From Lota lota (taxonomy: Eukaryota > Chordata > Actinopteri > Gadiformes > Lotidae), in assembly GCA_026745465.1 (NCBI GenBank), contig JACYXH010000129.1, positions 1,048,501 through 1,112,500 of the forward strand: DNA of 64,000 nucleotides, in the 5' to 3' direction. Under the pieces are notes generated by a model that was given only the letters and a program-made list of their open reading frames with translations, had not been told where the DNA came from and ran no database searches. Numbering within the stretch: the first letter of the stretch is position 1; each line of letters starts with the position of its first letter. The position numbers were made by a program, and so were the translations under genes. Below are positions 51,055 through 62,345 of this stretch, piece by piece.

Positions 51055-51485
51055 CAGAAAGGGAGAGAGAGGGAGAGAAAGGGAGAGAGAGAAAGAAAAG
51101 GAAAGACAGAGAGAGAGAAAGAAAGAGGGGAGAGAGATGGATAGATAGATAGTAGTTAGAGAGGAGGGAGAGATACAGAGAGAGGGGGTGAGTGAAAGAA
51201 AGAGGGGGGAGAGATGGATAGATAGTAGATAGAGAGGAGAGAGATAGAGAGCGACTGAGAGAAAGAGAGAGGGGAGGGAGGGATAGATAGAGACAGGGTG
51301 GAGAGAGTGATTTAGGGGGAGGAAGTTGGAAGAATGAGAGAGGAAGTGAGAGATGGATAGCTAGATGGAAAGTGGGAGAGGGATAGATAGGTAACAAGAG
51401 AGAGAGAGATGGATAGATATAGGGAGAGGGAGAGACGGATAGATAGCAAGGGGATGAGAGTTGGATATAGATAGATAGAGGGGGG
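51055..51485. repeat. GA-rich degenerate simple repeat with GATAGATA
   Basis: GAGAGAG, GGGAGAGA and GATGGATAGATA words alternate with rough periodicity. Low-complexity open frames here are not genes. Confidence 0.9.
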
Positions 51486-51671
51486 AGGTGGGGTGAGTAG
51501 ACACCTTTCAATATTGAGAAAGGCTCTCCTCAAGTGAAAGGCTGCTGCTTTGTTCTAATTAACCTGTGAGATGAGATCAATGACTCCATCTTACTGGAAG
51601 CTTCTCTCTCGTAATAGCTTCTGAGCAGCTAAACACGCAGCGGAATGCCAAGAGGTCAGAGGTCAGCTCAG

Positions 51672-51673
<2 letters not shown>

Positions 51674-51761
<88 letters not shown>
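51674..51761. repeat. TC microsatellite, 88 bp
   Basis: Uninterrupted (CT)n of about 44 units. Confidence 0.97.
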
Positions 51762-51764
<3 letters not shown>

Positions 51765-51965
51765 CAGAGAACCCTCCCTTGCCCCAAGCTCCAGCCAGCA
51801 GAATATTAGCCGTCTACCACACACTTGGAACTTAAAAATGGCAAGAGTTTAATTCCACGGTGAGCTCGCCAGAGGAAAGCCAACGTGATGAATAGCAGCA
51901 CAGAACCGCTCAATATGGTTTATTATTAAAGCCGTCTGTGCTTGTTTGCTTTTCCTGCCCAGGCG

Positions 51966-52100
<135 letters not shown>

Positions 52101-52223
52101 TCAAGGTTCTGGCACCCTGAAGCCATGTCCTGGACATCAGCCAATCACAAGCCAGCACTCACTTCTACAGCACAACTGTCCTATATGAAAGGACAGTGAT
52201 ACTCCAGCGTGCTAGTGCATAAA

Positions 52224-52387
52224 CACACACACACACACACACATATACACAAACATACACACACACACATTAAACACACAAACATACATTACACACATAC
52301 ACACACAATCCACAGACACACACACACATTCCACACACACACACACACACACACACACATTTTACACAACACACACACACACACACT
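52224..52387. repeat. CA-rich block
   Basis: CA tracts interrupted by TATA, AAACATA and TTCCA words. Confidence 0.92.
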
Positions 52388-54558
52388 TGAGGAGCAAAAG
52401 TTACATGTCTATCTTTTGATAATGTAATGTTATTCTGGAAACTGCATGTGATCCCCACTCTTTAACATAGAAAGTGTTACAGATAGTTAGGTCACTTTTG
52501 AATGTAAGGCATTACGTTACTTTTCTATCTGTTTCCTAGATAAAACTCAGTTATTGAAATGATTTAATTCTAAATGTCATTGTTTATTTAACATTGCACA
52601 GGTACACAGGTGCAATATGTAACTGTCATGCTTGTATGCCTGCTCTGTAGACTGTGAAACTGAGAAATACAATAGTATATGCCCAGAGGAGGAAACACAT
52701 TCAGTGCGTGGAATCTAGCCTGCTGCTTCTTTTGCGCTGTTGTCTGTCAGCATCGTTAAATTCCAGTATGTATGTCATCAACACACAGCATAGCAGCATA
52801 GTCATTCAAACCCAGGTTACAACCCTGGCCCCACCATAAGTAATACATCATCTCCATTTAGCTCTTCACACAGGAAACTTTAATCAAGTATGTATTGTGT
52901 GATGCAAGCACCACCTCCTGTCTAGACCTATTCAACAGCCAATATGAATTGATCTAAATACCAGACTGATTTATCACACTGACCAAGATAAATAACCATC
53001 ACAGCCAACAAAATGAGCGTCAACAGAAGGAAATGAAACAAAATCCGAACAGCAACGGTCACTTGAATATTGACTTGGAAAAGAAAAGATATATACATAT
53101 ATATGAAATATATGCAGAATATATATGAAAATAATAAAACACATTCCTCCACACAAAAACATCCCTTCTTCACTTCTTATCATGAACCAAATACCATCTG
53201 TAAAACCTGAGTGAACTAAATGTGTGTGGTCGTTTTCAACAGCTTACCTTCTGTACAGAGTAGTAGAGGTGGTTGCTGTTTGGTGTAGAGAGAGATGAGA
53301 CTCACTCTCTGCAAGCAGCCGTCTGACACCTACCAATGTGTGTGTGTGTATGTGTGTGTGTGTGTGTGTGTGTTTGTGTTTGTGTGCATACGTGCACACA
53401 TGTTGAAGAGGAGGAAGAGGAGGAGGATGGTGGTGGTGGTGGTAACAGGTGGAGTTGCGCTAGAGTGCTGTGTCACACCCCAGAAGAGTGGCTTGTGTGC
53501 TCTCTGAAGGCTAACAGGATCACTGTTAGATAATACAGATCATCACTCCCGTTGTGCTCTCACAGACGCACAAGTGTAAAGTGTACACGCATAATGCGAT
53601 CAGGAGAGACTAGTTTACTTGTTAACAAAAGTTATTGTTAGACACAATTTTGGTGATTAGTTTCATAATTCTTTTTTAAGTTTTATTTTTTTTAATAATA
53701 AAGAAGTTGTCGTTTTCAGCAGCACACACGATGTAGCAACGCGCAATGCTACAGCCTCAACTTGCTGGCATGCATTTGACTAACATCATTACTTTCCTTT
53801 CATCTTTTGAAGAAAAGCCTTACGTTTACAGTGAATAACTAGGTTTGTTTTAGGGGGGGATGGGTTACCTTTTTTATAATAGCGGCTTGAGAAGCGGGTG
53901 CAGGTGTGACCGTCTTGTGTTTACAAAGGGCGGTCCGAGTAGTGGTCAGCTGCGGTTCAGCAATGCGCCGATTTCGGGGAGAAACTAAGCAACCTCAACT
54001 GCACTGCCCTAGTCTGCACTGACAACGTTGCCATCGAGAGAGTGACCTCAGTTAAAAGGGGGATGTGGTCTTCCTTGTTGGACTTTTGCTGTAGCTGCAT
54101 TACAACCGACAACCGCCTGTATTTCCCACCCTCCGACCACGAGGAAGGCTTTCAGCTGAACCGTTGGATAGGAGGAGGCTCCATTTTGTTTCCGCTAGCC
54201 CTAGCTCAGATATCAAATCTGTGTGTGGAAATCATCAAGTGGTTGTGGCCGAAGAAATGTGACTGGCAAGCTTTTAAAACTGATTTGGATTAATATTAGC
54301 TGGAGGCCTTTTCTTTGGAAAATCCTACCAACCCCCACCCTCCTTCCCTTTTAAACTGCTTTTGGGATTCAACAAGAGCAAATCCTGGATCACGTTTGAT
54401 TCCATTAGGCAGTTGGAAATGAATAAAATAGGCTTCTGGACAAAGAGCTCTCAAAGGAATTAATTAGCAGAGGAGAAATGTGTTAATTGCCTTTGGTCCA
54501 AGGTTATTTTCTCCCTATTTATGTGTTCTGAAGACGAGAGCTAAGGAATGTATTTGGC

Positions 54559-54623
<65 letters not shown>

Positions 54624-54888
54624 TTGTGTGTGTGTGGTGAAGCCCGTTGGGATGGATATTGAATGGAAGATTTTCTAAACCTCTGAAGCCTCTTTCAAGA
54701 ATGATTTAATGTTAGTTTTACATTGTAATTTCCCCTCCATTAGTTAGTCATTTTTGCTAAAGAAAAAAAAAACATCTAAGGAACTCCATTTTTACAGAAG
54801 GAAGTACAAAATACAATTATACAGGACTGGTTGAACAATTCATACGTTTGCTCAGAACTGGGCTATTATCCCTCAGAAAACATAATAA

Positions 54889-54971
<83 letters not shown>

Positions 54972-56880
54972 AATCAACATATGTTCACAAAACTTTGCCA
55001 GAACTAACATGTAAGAGTCTTCATTTCTTTTTTCACATGGACCAGTCATTTGCTCATGCCAAGAGAACACTGCAGTACTGGAGTGACTTCCTTCAATCAT
55101 TACGACCGATGCTGATTGTCACGTTGGCAGACATATCCAGGCCAGGCCAGGAGAAAGACAGAGGAGGAAATTGCTTGAGCCCAAGGTGTGATCGTCCACT
55201 TCCCACTGTCGCCACCGGTTTAGTTTACACACTCACTTTCTTTCTTTCTTTTTCTTTCTTTCCTTCTTTCTTTCTTTCTCACCTTGTAATTCTTTCTTCT
55301 GTCTTTAATTCTTTCTTTCTTTTTTCGTTCTTTCCATGAAGAGGCTTATAATACTTACCGGAGTCATTGGTTGACCAATGACTCTTAAATGGTGACCCCG
55401 TTGCTTACTTGCTTCCGATTCCAGGACTGTTCCTCACTGTGATACCAGTTCATCCGTAGTGGTCAGCACACTTGCTAGTGTGTAAGGATGTTAGAATAAA
55501 CGTCTGCATGTATGCAGTCAACTCGCTGATTATTCCATCCAGTGATTTGAAAATGGTGTGATTAAAGCCATGCCGCTATTCTTGCAAGTAGCCAGATCTA
55601 AGCGGTCAATGGTGCTTTGCTGCTGTCGTTCCCTGCCAACAAACACAAAGAGTTCTGACCTTCATCAGCAGGGAGATCTCCTGCTTTGGCTTAGTCACGG
55701 TTACATTTACACAGACAGCGAATGGCAGGTTGGTGCTTCCAAGATAAAGTGCTAAAACTACTTTCCATTTATTAAGTGCCTGCTGACTAGTGTATTCTCA
55801 CGTTGCCTTGGATGCATACTTACTTGTTGTTTGACTGGTAACGAGTGTGTGGGAATATCAGTAGCCTGGATATGAATGTGGGGGGGGGGGGGGGGGGGGG
55901 TAGGAATACCTCACATGACCAAATCGCATGCCATGAATACACCAAAAGCTGTTGCGCTGCTCGCTCCCAGCAACATCCATACTGAACAGAAAAGACAATC
56001 TATTGCGTATTTTACAGAAATCCACTGATGAATACGTTCAATTGAAAATCTCAAGAAGTGTTGCATTCCGTTTTGGGCAGTACTAGCAGTAAAGCTAATA
56101 TGCCCTGTCCCTTTTGAATCATGTTATTTAGGTTTGGATTTCAAACGTTTGAAAACCTCTCATCCTTACTTCTCCATGTTGTTCACCCCATCGACGAATT
56201 AAGTGTACAGTTGATGGGCCGGCCAGGCTGAAAGTTAGACTAACACCATCCCATATGAGCCTGCTCCCACAGCGATGTCCTCCTGTTGTCTTCCATGACT
56301 GAGCTAGAGTCCCAGGTGTACTGTCGAGGGTATGCAGCTGGGCGAACACACACGGAGGGATTCACAGAGTAAAACTCCTACCAAGTTTCTTAGACCTCTG
56401 TGTTTTATGCTACTCAGCACATCCAGACACTGTTTAAAAACAGGGAGGGGGGAATGGGACTTTTAATTTAATAAAGAATCTCGATTTGAAGAAACAACGG
56501 AAACACACAGCCCACAGCACATCCCACCTTTCTCTCTGCAAATTCTCTGCATACTTTACCAGTCTGATGTCATGGAAATACAAAGACAGATGGCGGTTGC
56601 TTTAACTGTCAGACTACCGGACAAATGGAAAAAACTCGGTTTTGTGTCCATTTTCTATCCCGTGTATTCTATTCTAGAGTTTGCAGCAGCAGTCCATCTA
56701 AGCTCCAGCAGCATTTTCCCCATTTCAGTTCATGCCTTTTCTCATGCATATGCCAAAACCATTTTAATCTTCCACCAATGTCTGGAGGATCACGCCAGTG
56801 CTTTAGAAAACGCTGTTTCAGTCTGGAGGATTGGCCGAAAATGAGCTGGTCTACGTAACTCAGAAACAAGGGAGGGAGGG
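52388..56880. other. gene-free stretch with several simple repeats
   Basis: Contains TG tracts at 53,337-53,390, 54,562-54,640 and 54,893-54,969, a TTTC tract at about 55,235-55,330 and poly-G at 55,880-55,900. A reading frame open from about 53,950 to 54,293 is longer than usual, but I recognise no product and see no supporting context. Confidence 0.5.
55361..55384. repeat. perfect 11-bp inverted repeat
   Basis: GAGTCATTGGT, TG, ACCAATGACTC. Confidence 0.85.
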
Positions 56881-56970
56881 GGAGACTGGTCCAGTATGAA
56901 GGAGAGATAGAGAGAGAGACAGAGAGAGACTGGATCAGTATGAATGGGTGAGAGAGAGAAGGAGAGTCAG

Positions 56971-57016
<46 letters not shown>

Positions 57017-57075
57017 CACAGAGAGAGAGATAGACTGGTCCAGTAGGAAGGAGAGAAAGAGACAGAGAGAGAGAA

Positions 57076-57133
<58 letters not shown>

Positions 57134-57150
57134 GTTCAGTATGAAGGAGG
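56880..57150. repeat. compound GA repeat with an embedded 20-bp unit
   Basis: ACTGGTCCAGTATGAAGGAG or close variants recur at about 56,885, 56,929, 57,033 and 57,129, separated by (GA)n blocks of different length. Confidence 0.85.
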
Positions 57151-57248
57151 AGACTGTGTTTCATTGGAGTGTTGCTGCCCTCCAGTGTCTCTGAAGGTAC
57201 TCAGCAGGTATTTATTTTTCGATCGATTATTAGCTTCTTACCCCCACA

Positions 57249-57271
57249 AACACACACACACACATGCACAC

Positions 57272-57315
<44 letters not shown>
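57249..57315. repeat. CA microsatellite, interrupted
   Basis: CA tract with one TGCACACGCAAA interruption. Confidence 0.95.
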
Positions 57316-57317
<2 letters not shown>

Positions 57318-57455
57318 CAGTTGATGTTCAGAAACGTTCAGTTTTTATTGTTAAAAACATTTAGCATGCCATTTGATTTACAAAATGGGTGTTATGTCAA
57401 GGGACATAAAGGTATGTCCTCAAAGGAAGATATGTTAACTTTTAAAAGGACCATG

Positions 57456-57461
57456 TTTATT
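57456..57461 (-). terminator. candidate polyadenylation signal of lect2
   Basis: AATAAA on the minus strand, 88 nt past the lect2 stop codon and just beyond the 25-bp tandem array. A second AATAAA lies further downstream at 57,344-57,349. Which one is used cannot be told from sequence. Confidence 0.45.
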
Positions 57462-57466
57462 TGCAC

Positions 57467-57573
57467 TTAGAAGTAGGGTAGTAGGGTTAGGGTCATACTT
57501 AGAAGTAGGGGGCGGAGTCAGACTTAGAAGTAGTGGGCGGAGTCAGACTTAGAAGTAGGGTGTGGGGTCTGAC
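57467..57573 (-). repeat. 25-bp tandem array that includes the lect2 stop codon
   Basis: Units on the plus strand begin TTAGAAGTAG at 57,549, 57,524, 57,499 and 57,467. The first three are 25 bp; the last is 32 bp, enlarged by a short insertion containing GGGTTAGGG. Read on the minus strand, the first unit is the end of the coding region (Ser-Asp-Pro-Thr-Pro-Tyr-Phe-stop). The next two are diverged copies of it lying in the 3' UTR. The unit length is not a multiple of three, but each unit ends in TAA. Confidence 0.85.
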
Positions 57574-58898
57574 TTGTCGCACATTTGGACGTGGATGTGG
57601 GACTGGATTCCAGGGTACACACTCTGCATGGGCAGCATGGTGCCGATCTTCTGCCCCTTCAGGATCGTCCCGGATGTCTGGACCGGGTTCACGTAGAACA
57701 GCTTGAAACACAATCCTGGAGGTGAGGAGGACACACACGTTCAGTATTCAATTACAATTCAGATGTAACATCCATGTCCCTGCATCAACAACTGTGAATG
57801 ATTCTATTGGGAGACGTCGCTGTGTTCAGCTCATTAATTACTCAGTTGAATGTTTTATGGTCTCTAGTTCGTTTGCTGCTGCCATTACTGGTCAGGGCAC
57901 TCTTGGCAAACGGGTGCTGGACCTAAACTAGTTTTCAATCAAGCCTAACTTTTACAGATAATTTAGGAGCAGGTAGACCAATAGCAACCACAAGAGAAGA
58001 TGTTGAAGGGAAAGCGGACCTTCTCCACGGAGGTTTATGCCTTTGTTGATGGCGACCTGGGCGTTCGTGGGGTTCCGGTAGACCTTGAGCCCCCCGTTCA
58101 GCTGGACATCGAACGGCGCGTAGACGGTGGCGCCGTCGCCGCAGAGGACATCCAATCCCTCGTGGGTCCGCCCCTGGCTGAGACACAACAACACAGGGCG
58201 CAGCGAGGCGGTGCTAGGTTTTAAATGGTTTGTGTACGGGATTTTGATATGCAGAAAGCACAACAACAAAAAAGCAAAAGCTATCCATGCTACTATTCCA
58301 AACAAAATCTGAAAATGAAACAAAATAAAGCAAGAAAACGAATGATTTACTATAAAGACAAAACAAATGGCCCGAAAGGCTGGTTCTGTATTGAATCGAA
58401 GCATGACAATAAAAGGTCCATGTGGCAGTGAAAACGTAGATTCCAGCTGGAATCTGTTCATTTATTGGTTCTCAAAACGTTAACGCATCATCTCTTACAC
58501 ACATTCTTATTATGTACACTGTTGTTTGTTTGTACATTATCTATTGTGGGTTGATGCATGTTGTGTGTTGATTGTTTTGTTGAGTAATTTGTTACCGTCC
58601 AAGGTATGTCTGCAGCTGAACTAAGACCGATTCCTTTTTGGCTCATCATCTTGGCAATAAAGGTATTCCGATTCGGAGATGTTTTATTGAAGTTACTCAT
58701 CTCCGCACATAATAAACATGAGCGATCTTGTTTGCTGTATATTTAGTATTTGAGTCCTATCAACCAGTGCAGGGTGTGTGTGTTTGTTGTAGAACTATAG
58801 CGGTACCGTCGTGCTCCAAAGCGACCTTCTCCGTGACGATCTGAAGTCCTCTTAGTGTTGCCGCTGTTCCCATTGCAGAGCTGTCCGAATCTAACGCT
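57549..58898 (-). CDS. lect2: LECT2 (leukocyte cell-derived chemotaxin-2) homologue, exons 2-4
   Basis: LECT2 is a secreted, zinc-binding protein with an M23-peptidase-like fold, acting as a hepatokine/leukocyte chemotactic factor. Three exons are visible on the minus strand: 58,807-58,898, 58,020-58,177 and 57,549-57,715. They join in matching phases (2 then 1) into an open frame of about 138 residues ending at TAA (57,549-57,551); human mature LECT2 is 133. Diagnostic segments are FGQLCNGNSGN, THEGLDVLCGDG, TVYAPF, YPGIQSHIHVQMCDKSDP. Zinc ligands equivalent to human mature His35, Asp39 and His120 are kept, as are Cys7, Cys42, Cys81 and Cys124. Cys18 and Cys23 are replaced by Ser and Glu. 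Exon 2 could also begin at 58,896 or 58,890. I found no signal-peptide exon, so the gene is incomplete here. Both donors (GTACCG, GTCCGC) are weak. Identity is secure; whether this copy is functional, and which paralogue it is, is open. Confidence 0.92.
58488..58690 (+). repeat. LINE-like 3' tail in lect2 intron
   Basis: The stretch ends in TTGGCAATAAAGGTATTCCG followed by ATTCGGAG, a pattern typical of 3' tails of fish non-LTR retrotransposons. It lies between lect2 exons 2 and 3. The assignment is from the tail only. Confidence 0.4.
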
Positions 58899-58918
58899 CT
58901 CACACAGACAAAACACAG

Positions 58919-59029
<111 letters not shown>

Positions 59030-59038
59030 CACATTAAA

Positions 59039-61290
59039 TTAGTCACTAGCAACAAAAGCCCCCTCTATCTTACCCACTCTGGCAAGAAGACAAAATACAT
59101 ATTAAAATATTAATCCATACATCAATAATCTACCAATAATAATCGAAACATATACGAAAGTGTGACAAATTTATTTAAACAGTTTTATTATACTCCTAAA
59201 TCTAAAGCACCTTCATTCACCCCCACTGGTGGCCAGAAAATGATGTCATTCTATCCATCATCATTGATCTATCGGTCTTATCACCTACCCAACAGCAAGG
59301 CGCAGGTCGTGGCTGTCTTCATTGTGGATCTTGAATGTGCAGCTGAAGTTAAATCTGTTGCTAGGTGACTGAAGGAGTCCAATGGAGTCGATGGTGGATT
59401 CCTGGAGTTTTATAGAGCGGCTGGTGAACACACTTCTTGATTTCTGCACTATGCTCCCAAGCCTTGGATCGCTTCCCTCTTGCAACAGAGCGTGATTTCC
59501 CAATCGAAAGGTACTGTGTGTTTTTGGCTTTTGCTCATTGTTGACAGGGGGAGGTAACGTTTGCACAGAGATTACCAGCTTTGTTTCTGGAAAGGAAGAG
59601 TCTGGAGACTCAGGACAGAGTTTGACACTGGTTTTGGGTTAAGACAATAGAGACTATCAATTTAATTAACATAGCAGGATAAGTACTACCTTCTACTTGA
59701 AAGAAGAAAAGTGTGTCAGTATATTTACAAATTGGCACAATTTAGTTTAAACAAAATAAAATGTATCTTCTGTTTTGCATTGGATATTAGGCCTAGTATT
59801 TGTATTTACATTACTATTAGTATTACCATCCATGGAGATGAAATAGAGATAGTGGACTCGTACAAGTTCCTAGGTGTACACGTAAACAATAAACTGGACT
59901 GGACGGATAACACTGAGGCCCTCTTTCGGAAGAGTCAGACCAGACTATTCTTTCTCAGGAGGCTCAGGTCCTTTGACGTGTGCAGCAGGCTACTGAAGAT
60001 GCTCTACCAGTCTGTGGTAGCCAGCACTCTGTTCTTTGCTGGGGCGTGCTGGGGGGGGGGGGGCGGCATCAAGGCTGGGGAGACCAACAGACTCAACAAG
60101 CTGGTGGGGAAGGCCAGCTCTGTTGTTGGGCTAGAGCTGGACAGTCTGGAGGTAGCGGTGGAGAGGAGGATGAGGGACAGATACAAGTCTATCCTGGGTA
60201 ACCCCACCCGTCCCCTCTATGATGAGCTGTGGCAGATGGGGAGCAACTTCAGCCACAGATAAATTTCCCCCAAGTGCAAGACATAGCGCCTTCAGGCTCT
60301 CCTTTGTGCCGGCAGCCATTAGGCTGTACAAGTGTAAACCTAAAGTGTAATCGAATCGATTCTGTTGGATTGGCTACACGTCATTAGAGGTTCATGTTTG
60401 ATTTAAATACACGCCAACGATATTAGGGAACAAATAGACCAACCAAACTGGTTCTTTTAATATTTCTGTTGGGGCTTTTTTCGGCAGATGGTGTGCCACC
60501 AAGTTCTTTGTTTGCTCTGTTCCAATAGCTAAAGTTCCCGTCTTACTTCCTTGCACAATTTGTGTTCGTTAAAGTCTTTCCAGTAGTTTAATACGTGGTT
60601 GCTATCTCGCAATGCATTGTTTTGAAATCCAGACTTTCAGCAGGTCTGTGGAGGACAAAACTGGAGACAGAGCTTTAGTAGGTTTATCTTTTGTGTCCTA
60701 TTTAGCATGGTATAAAGTCCAGTCCAACACTTTGGATAAATAACTCCATAGCAGACCACAGTGCCCAGAGTCCGTCTGTCTTAATGAGACACAGACAGCA
60801 GCTAAACTCTAACCTAATCTCTACTTCAATGCAGACCTCTGTTAAAATCATCATTTTTCCGTGCTGGGGTCGTGCTGAAAAGTGATTGTCCGCCAAAAAC
60901 AGATTTTTACATCTGGATCAAACAGTCATAATGTGCAAATACACATACTTGTATGTATATGTAAATAGCAAAGGTATATCTTTGTGAAACTTTAAAGTGG
61001 CCATCTCGAAGATCTCCGTTTCGTTGTCAATCATTTTGCATTTGTGTCGACATTGCAAAGCGTTTTGGGTGTGCAGTTGGACACGTCTCGACCACCTTAC
61101 AAAACCTTACAAAAACAAGTTGGTGTGAATTTCTGTGTCGTATGCTCAGTTTCGTCTGTTTACACCATTTTTAAACATTCACATGCTTGAAGGGAAAGAC
61201 AGATGTTGGGCATCCACATGTTCGTCTACCTTTACCGGACATGACAATGGACTGACCAGCCATGCCACCATGGCCTCTGGCAGGGGTCAT
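59039..61290 (-). CDS. Possible three-exon gene of unknown product (about 130 aa)
   Basis: Candidate exons are 61,236-61,290 (ATG in an ACC-ATG-A context, donor GTAAAG), 59,289-59,586 (acceptor CTCTTCCTTTCCAG, donor GTAGGT) and 59,039-59,078 (acceptor TTTTGTCTTCTTGCCAG, stop TAA). Phases match (1 then 2), giving 393 nt, 130 codons plus stop. The protein is polar, with PPPVNNEQKPK near residue 29 and one likely structured patch, FNFSCTFKIHNEDSHDLRL. No transmembrane segment is seen. Intron 1 (about 1.65 kb) carries LINE and LTR-like repeats. I do not recognise the family. The segment GSDPRLGSIVQ loosely resembles the stretch before the first membrane helix of MS4A proteins, but no membrane exons follow. 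The phase-2 donor at 59,289 would also fit the lect2 exon 2 acceptor (58,896). The middle exon is the best supported part; the whole model is tentative. Confidence 0.33.
59820..60345 (+). pseudogene. LINE reverse-transcriptase 3' fragment (degenerate)
   Basis: The frame reads GDEIEIVDSYKFLGVHVNN, then KLDWTDNTEALFRKSQTRLF, then SVVASTLFFAGACWGG and MRDRYKSILGNPTRPL. This is the C-terminal region downstream of the reverse-transcriptase catalytic core in fish non-LTR elements. The catalytic domain itself is absent. After a stop near 60,260 the expected tail (HSAFRLSFVPAAIRLYK) continues in another frame, so the copy is dead. A poly-G run near 60,050 interrupts the expected sequence. The element lies between two parts of an LTR-like repeat and in the first intron of the tentative minus-strand gene. 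Confidence 0.8.
60350..60590 (+). repeat. LTR-like direct repeat, copy 1 (right part)
   Basis: About 230 bp here match 62,120-62,345 closely. Shared words include TTGGATTGGCTACAC, GAGGTTCATGTTT, CAAATAGACCAACC, TTTGTTTGCTCTGTTCCAA and CCCGTCTTACTTCCTT. The upstream part of the same repeat (AAAATGTATCTTC, TTTTGCATTGGATAT) lies at 59,755-59,815, beyond the LINE fragment. Confidence 0.65.
60591..61235. other. intronic/intergenic stretch
   Basis: No coding sequence recognised. A minus-strand frame at 60,702-60,896 is open but has no recognisable product. If the tentative gene is right, this lies in its first intron. Confidence 0.4.
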
Positions 61291-61425
61291 GGTAAAAGAG
61301 ACAGCTACTCTCTTGATAGGATTTCCTTACTTGGGACTTCCTCAAACACTTGACACACAGCTGTCTATGATAGCCCCAGCACGTACCTCAAATCTGTACC
61401 TCTACCTCTATTGAATGGCGCCATA

Positions 61426-61561
61426 CTTGCCTGCTTGATACTAAAATGTTTTGTATGCACTTGTCTGCTTGATGCTAAAATGTTTTGTATGTACTTGTCT
61501 GCTTGATACTAAAATGTTCAATATGCACTTGCCTACATGATAATAAAATGTTTAGTACGTA
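61426..61561. repeat. 34-bp tandem repeat, four units
   Basis: Units start with CTTGCCTGCTTGATACTAAA-type sequence at 61,426, 61,460, 61,494 and 61,528, giving an exact 34-bp period with a few substitutions per copy. It sits upstream of the tentative gene start. Confidence 0.85.
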
Positions 61562-61914
61562 CTTGAGGATGCTGAGAAGAGGAAATCAAATTGTGTCAAA
61601 AGTGCATAACATACACAATACTCTTGAACCAGGATCTCGGTCATAAAGTCTGAGAATGACGTTTGCTTAAATTGTCAAAATCATATTGATTGTGCGCACA
61701 GACTGCTTTTCCTTTATTATTATGATGCTTATGATAACGCCCTTGGGTAAGGGGAACAGAGTCTCTTGCTCCGGGGACGCCACTTGGCTCAGTCGACTTA
61801 GTCAGAATAGGTAGACTGCTTGTTCACGCTCAGTTTAAGACGATTGAAACAGGATTTTGTTTTGTTTTCCTCGACCATCGACCCTCACTTCATCCACCTC
61901 TGATAAGTCTCCAT

Positions 61915-62345
61915 TAATCTTCAATAAAATGTATCTTCAGTTTTGCGTTGGATATCAGGCAAAGTATTTGTATTTCTATTCCAGGACTGTAGGCAAGGGC
62001 TACAATTTTGACCCGCTTGCACTTTACTTGAGTAATTCAATACATTGGCAACGTAGATAATGTATTTATTTCTAACTTTTATTTCCCAATGTTGATCTTC
62101 CTCCAAGAAGTAGTATTGTTGTATTCCGTTGGATTGGCTACACTTCATTCGAGGTTCATGTTTCATTTAAATACCCGCCAACGATAATGGGGGACAAATA
62201 GACCAACCCAAACTGGTTCTTTAGTATTTTTGTTGGCGCTGTTTGTTGGGGAGCAAACACAAGTACTTTGTTTGCTCTGTTCCAACAGCTAAAGGTCCCG
62301 TCTTACTTCCTTTCACAAGTTGTGTTTGTTACACTGGTGACCCTG
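61915..62345 (+). repeat. LTR-like direct repeat, copy 2
   Basis: It repeats the two parts of copy 1 but with about 140 bp of different sequence between them instead of the LINE. After it, TTACACTGGTGACCCTGG could be an LTR terminus followed by a primer-binding site. No recognisable gag or pol follows before the next gene, so it would be a solo or truncated remnant. Confidence 0.5.

Noticed and set aside
53945..54293. About 115-codon open frame on plus
   Set aside because: Somewhat protein-like ending (NLCVEIIKWLWPKKCDWQAF) but no recognised family and no splice or start support. It could be a degraded mobile element.
57481..57495. Telomere-like GGGTTAGGG words (also near 15,917)
   Set aside because: Only one or two units, and the 57.5-kb case arose inside the lect2-derived repeat. 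Not an interstitial telomere.
59289..59586. MS4A-family exon
   Set aside because: GSDPRLGSIVQ loosely matches the pre-membrane motif, but the frame continues without an intron there and no membrane-segment exons follow. Kept only as a remark.
60702..60896. 64-residue frame on minus within the proposed intron
   Set aside because: No flanking splice signals joining it in phase and no recognised domain.
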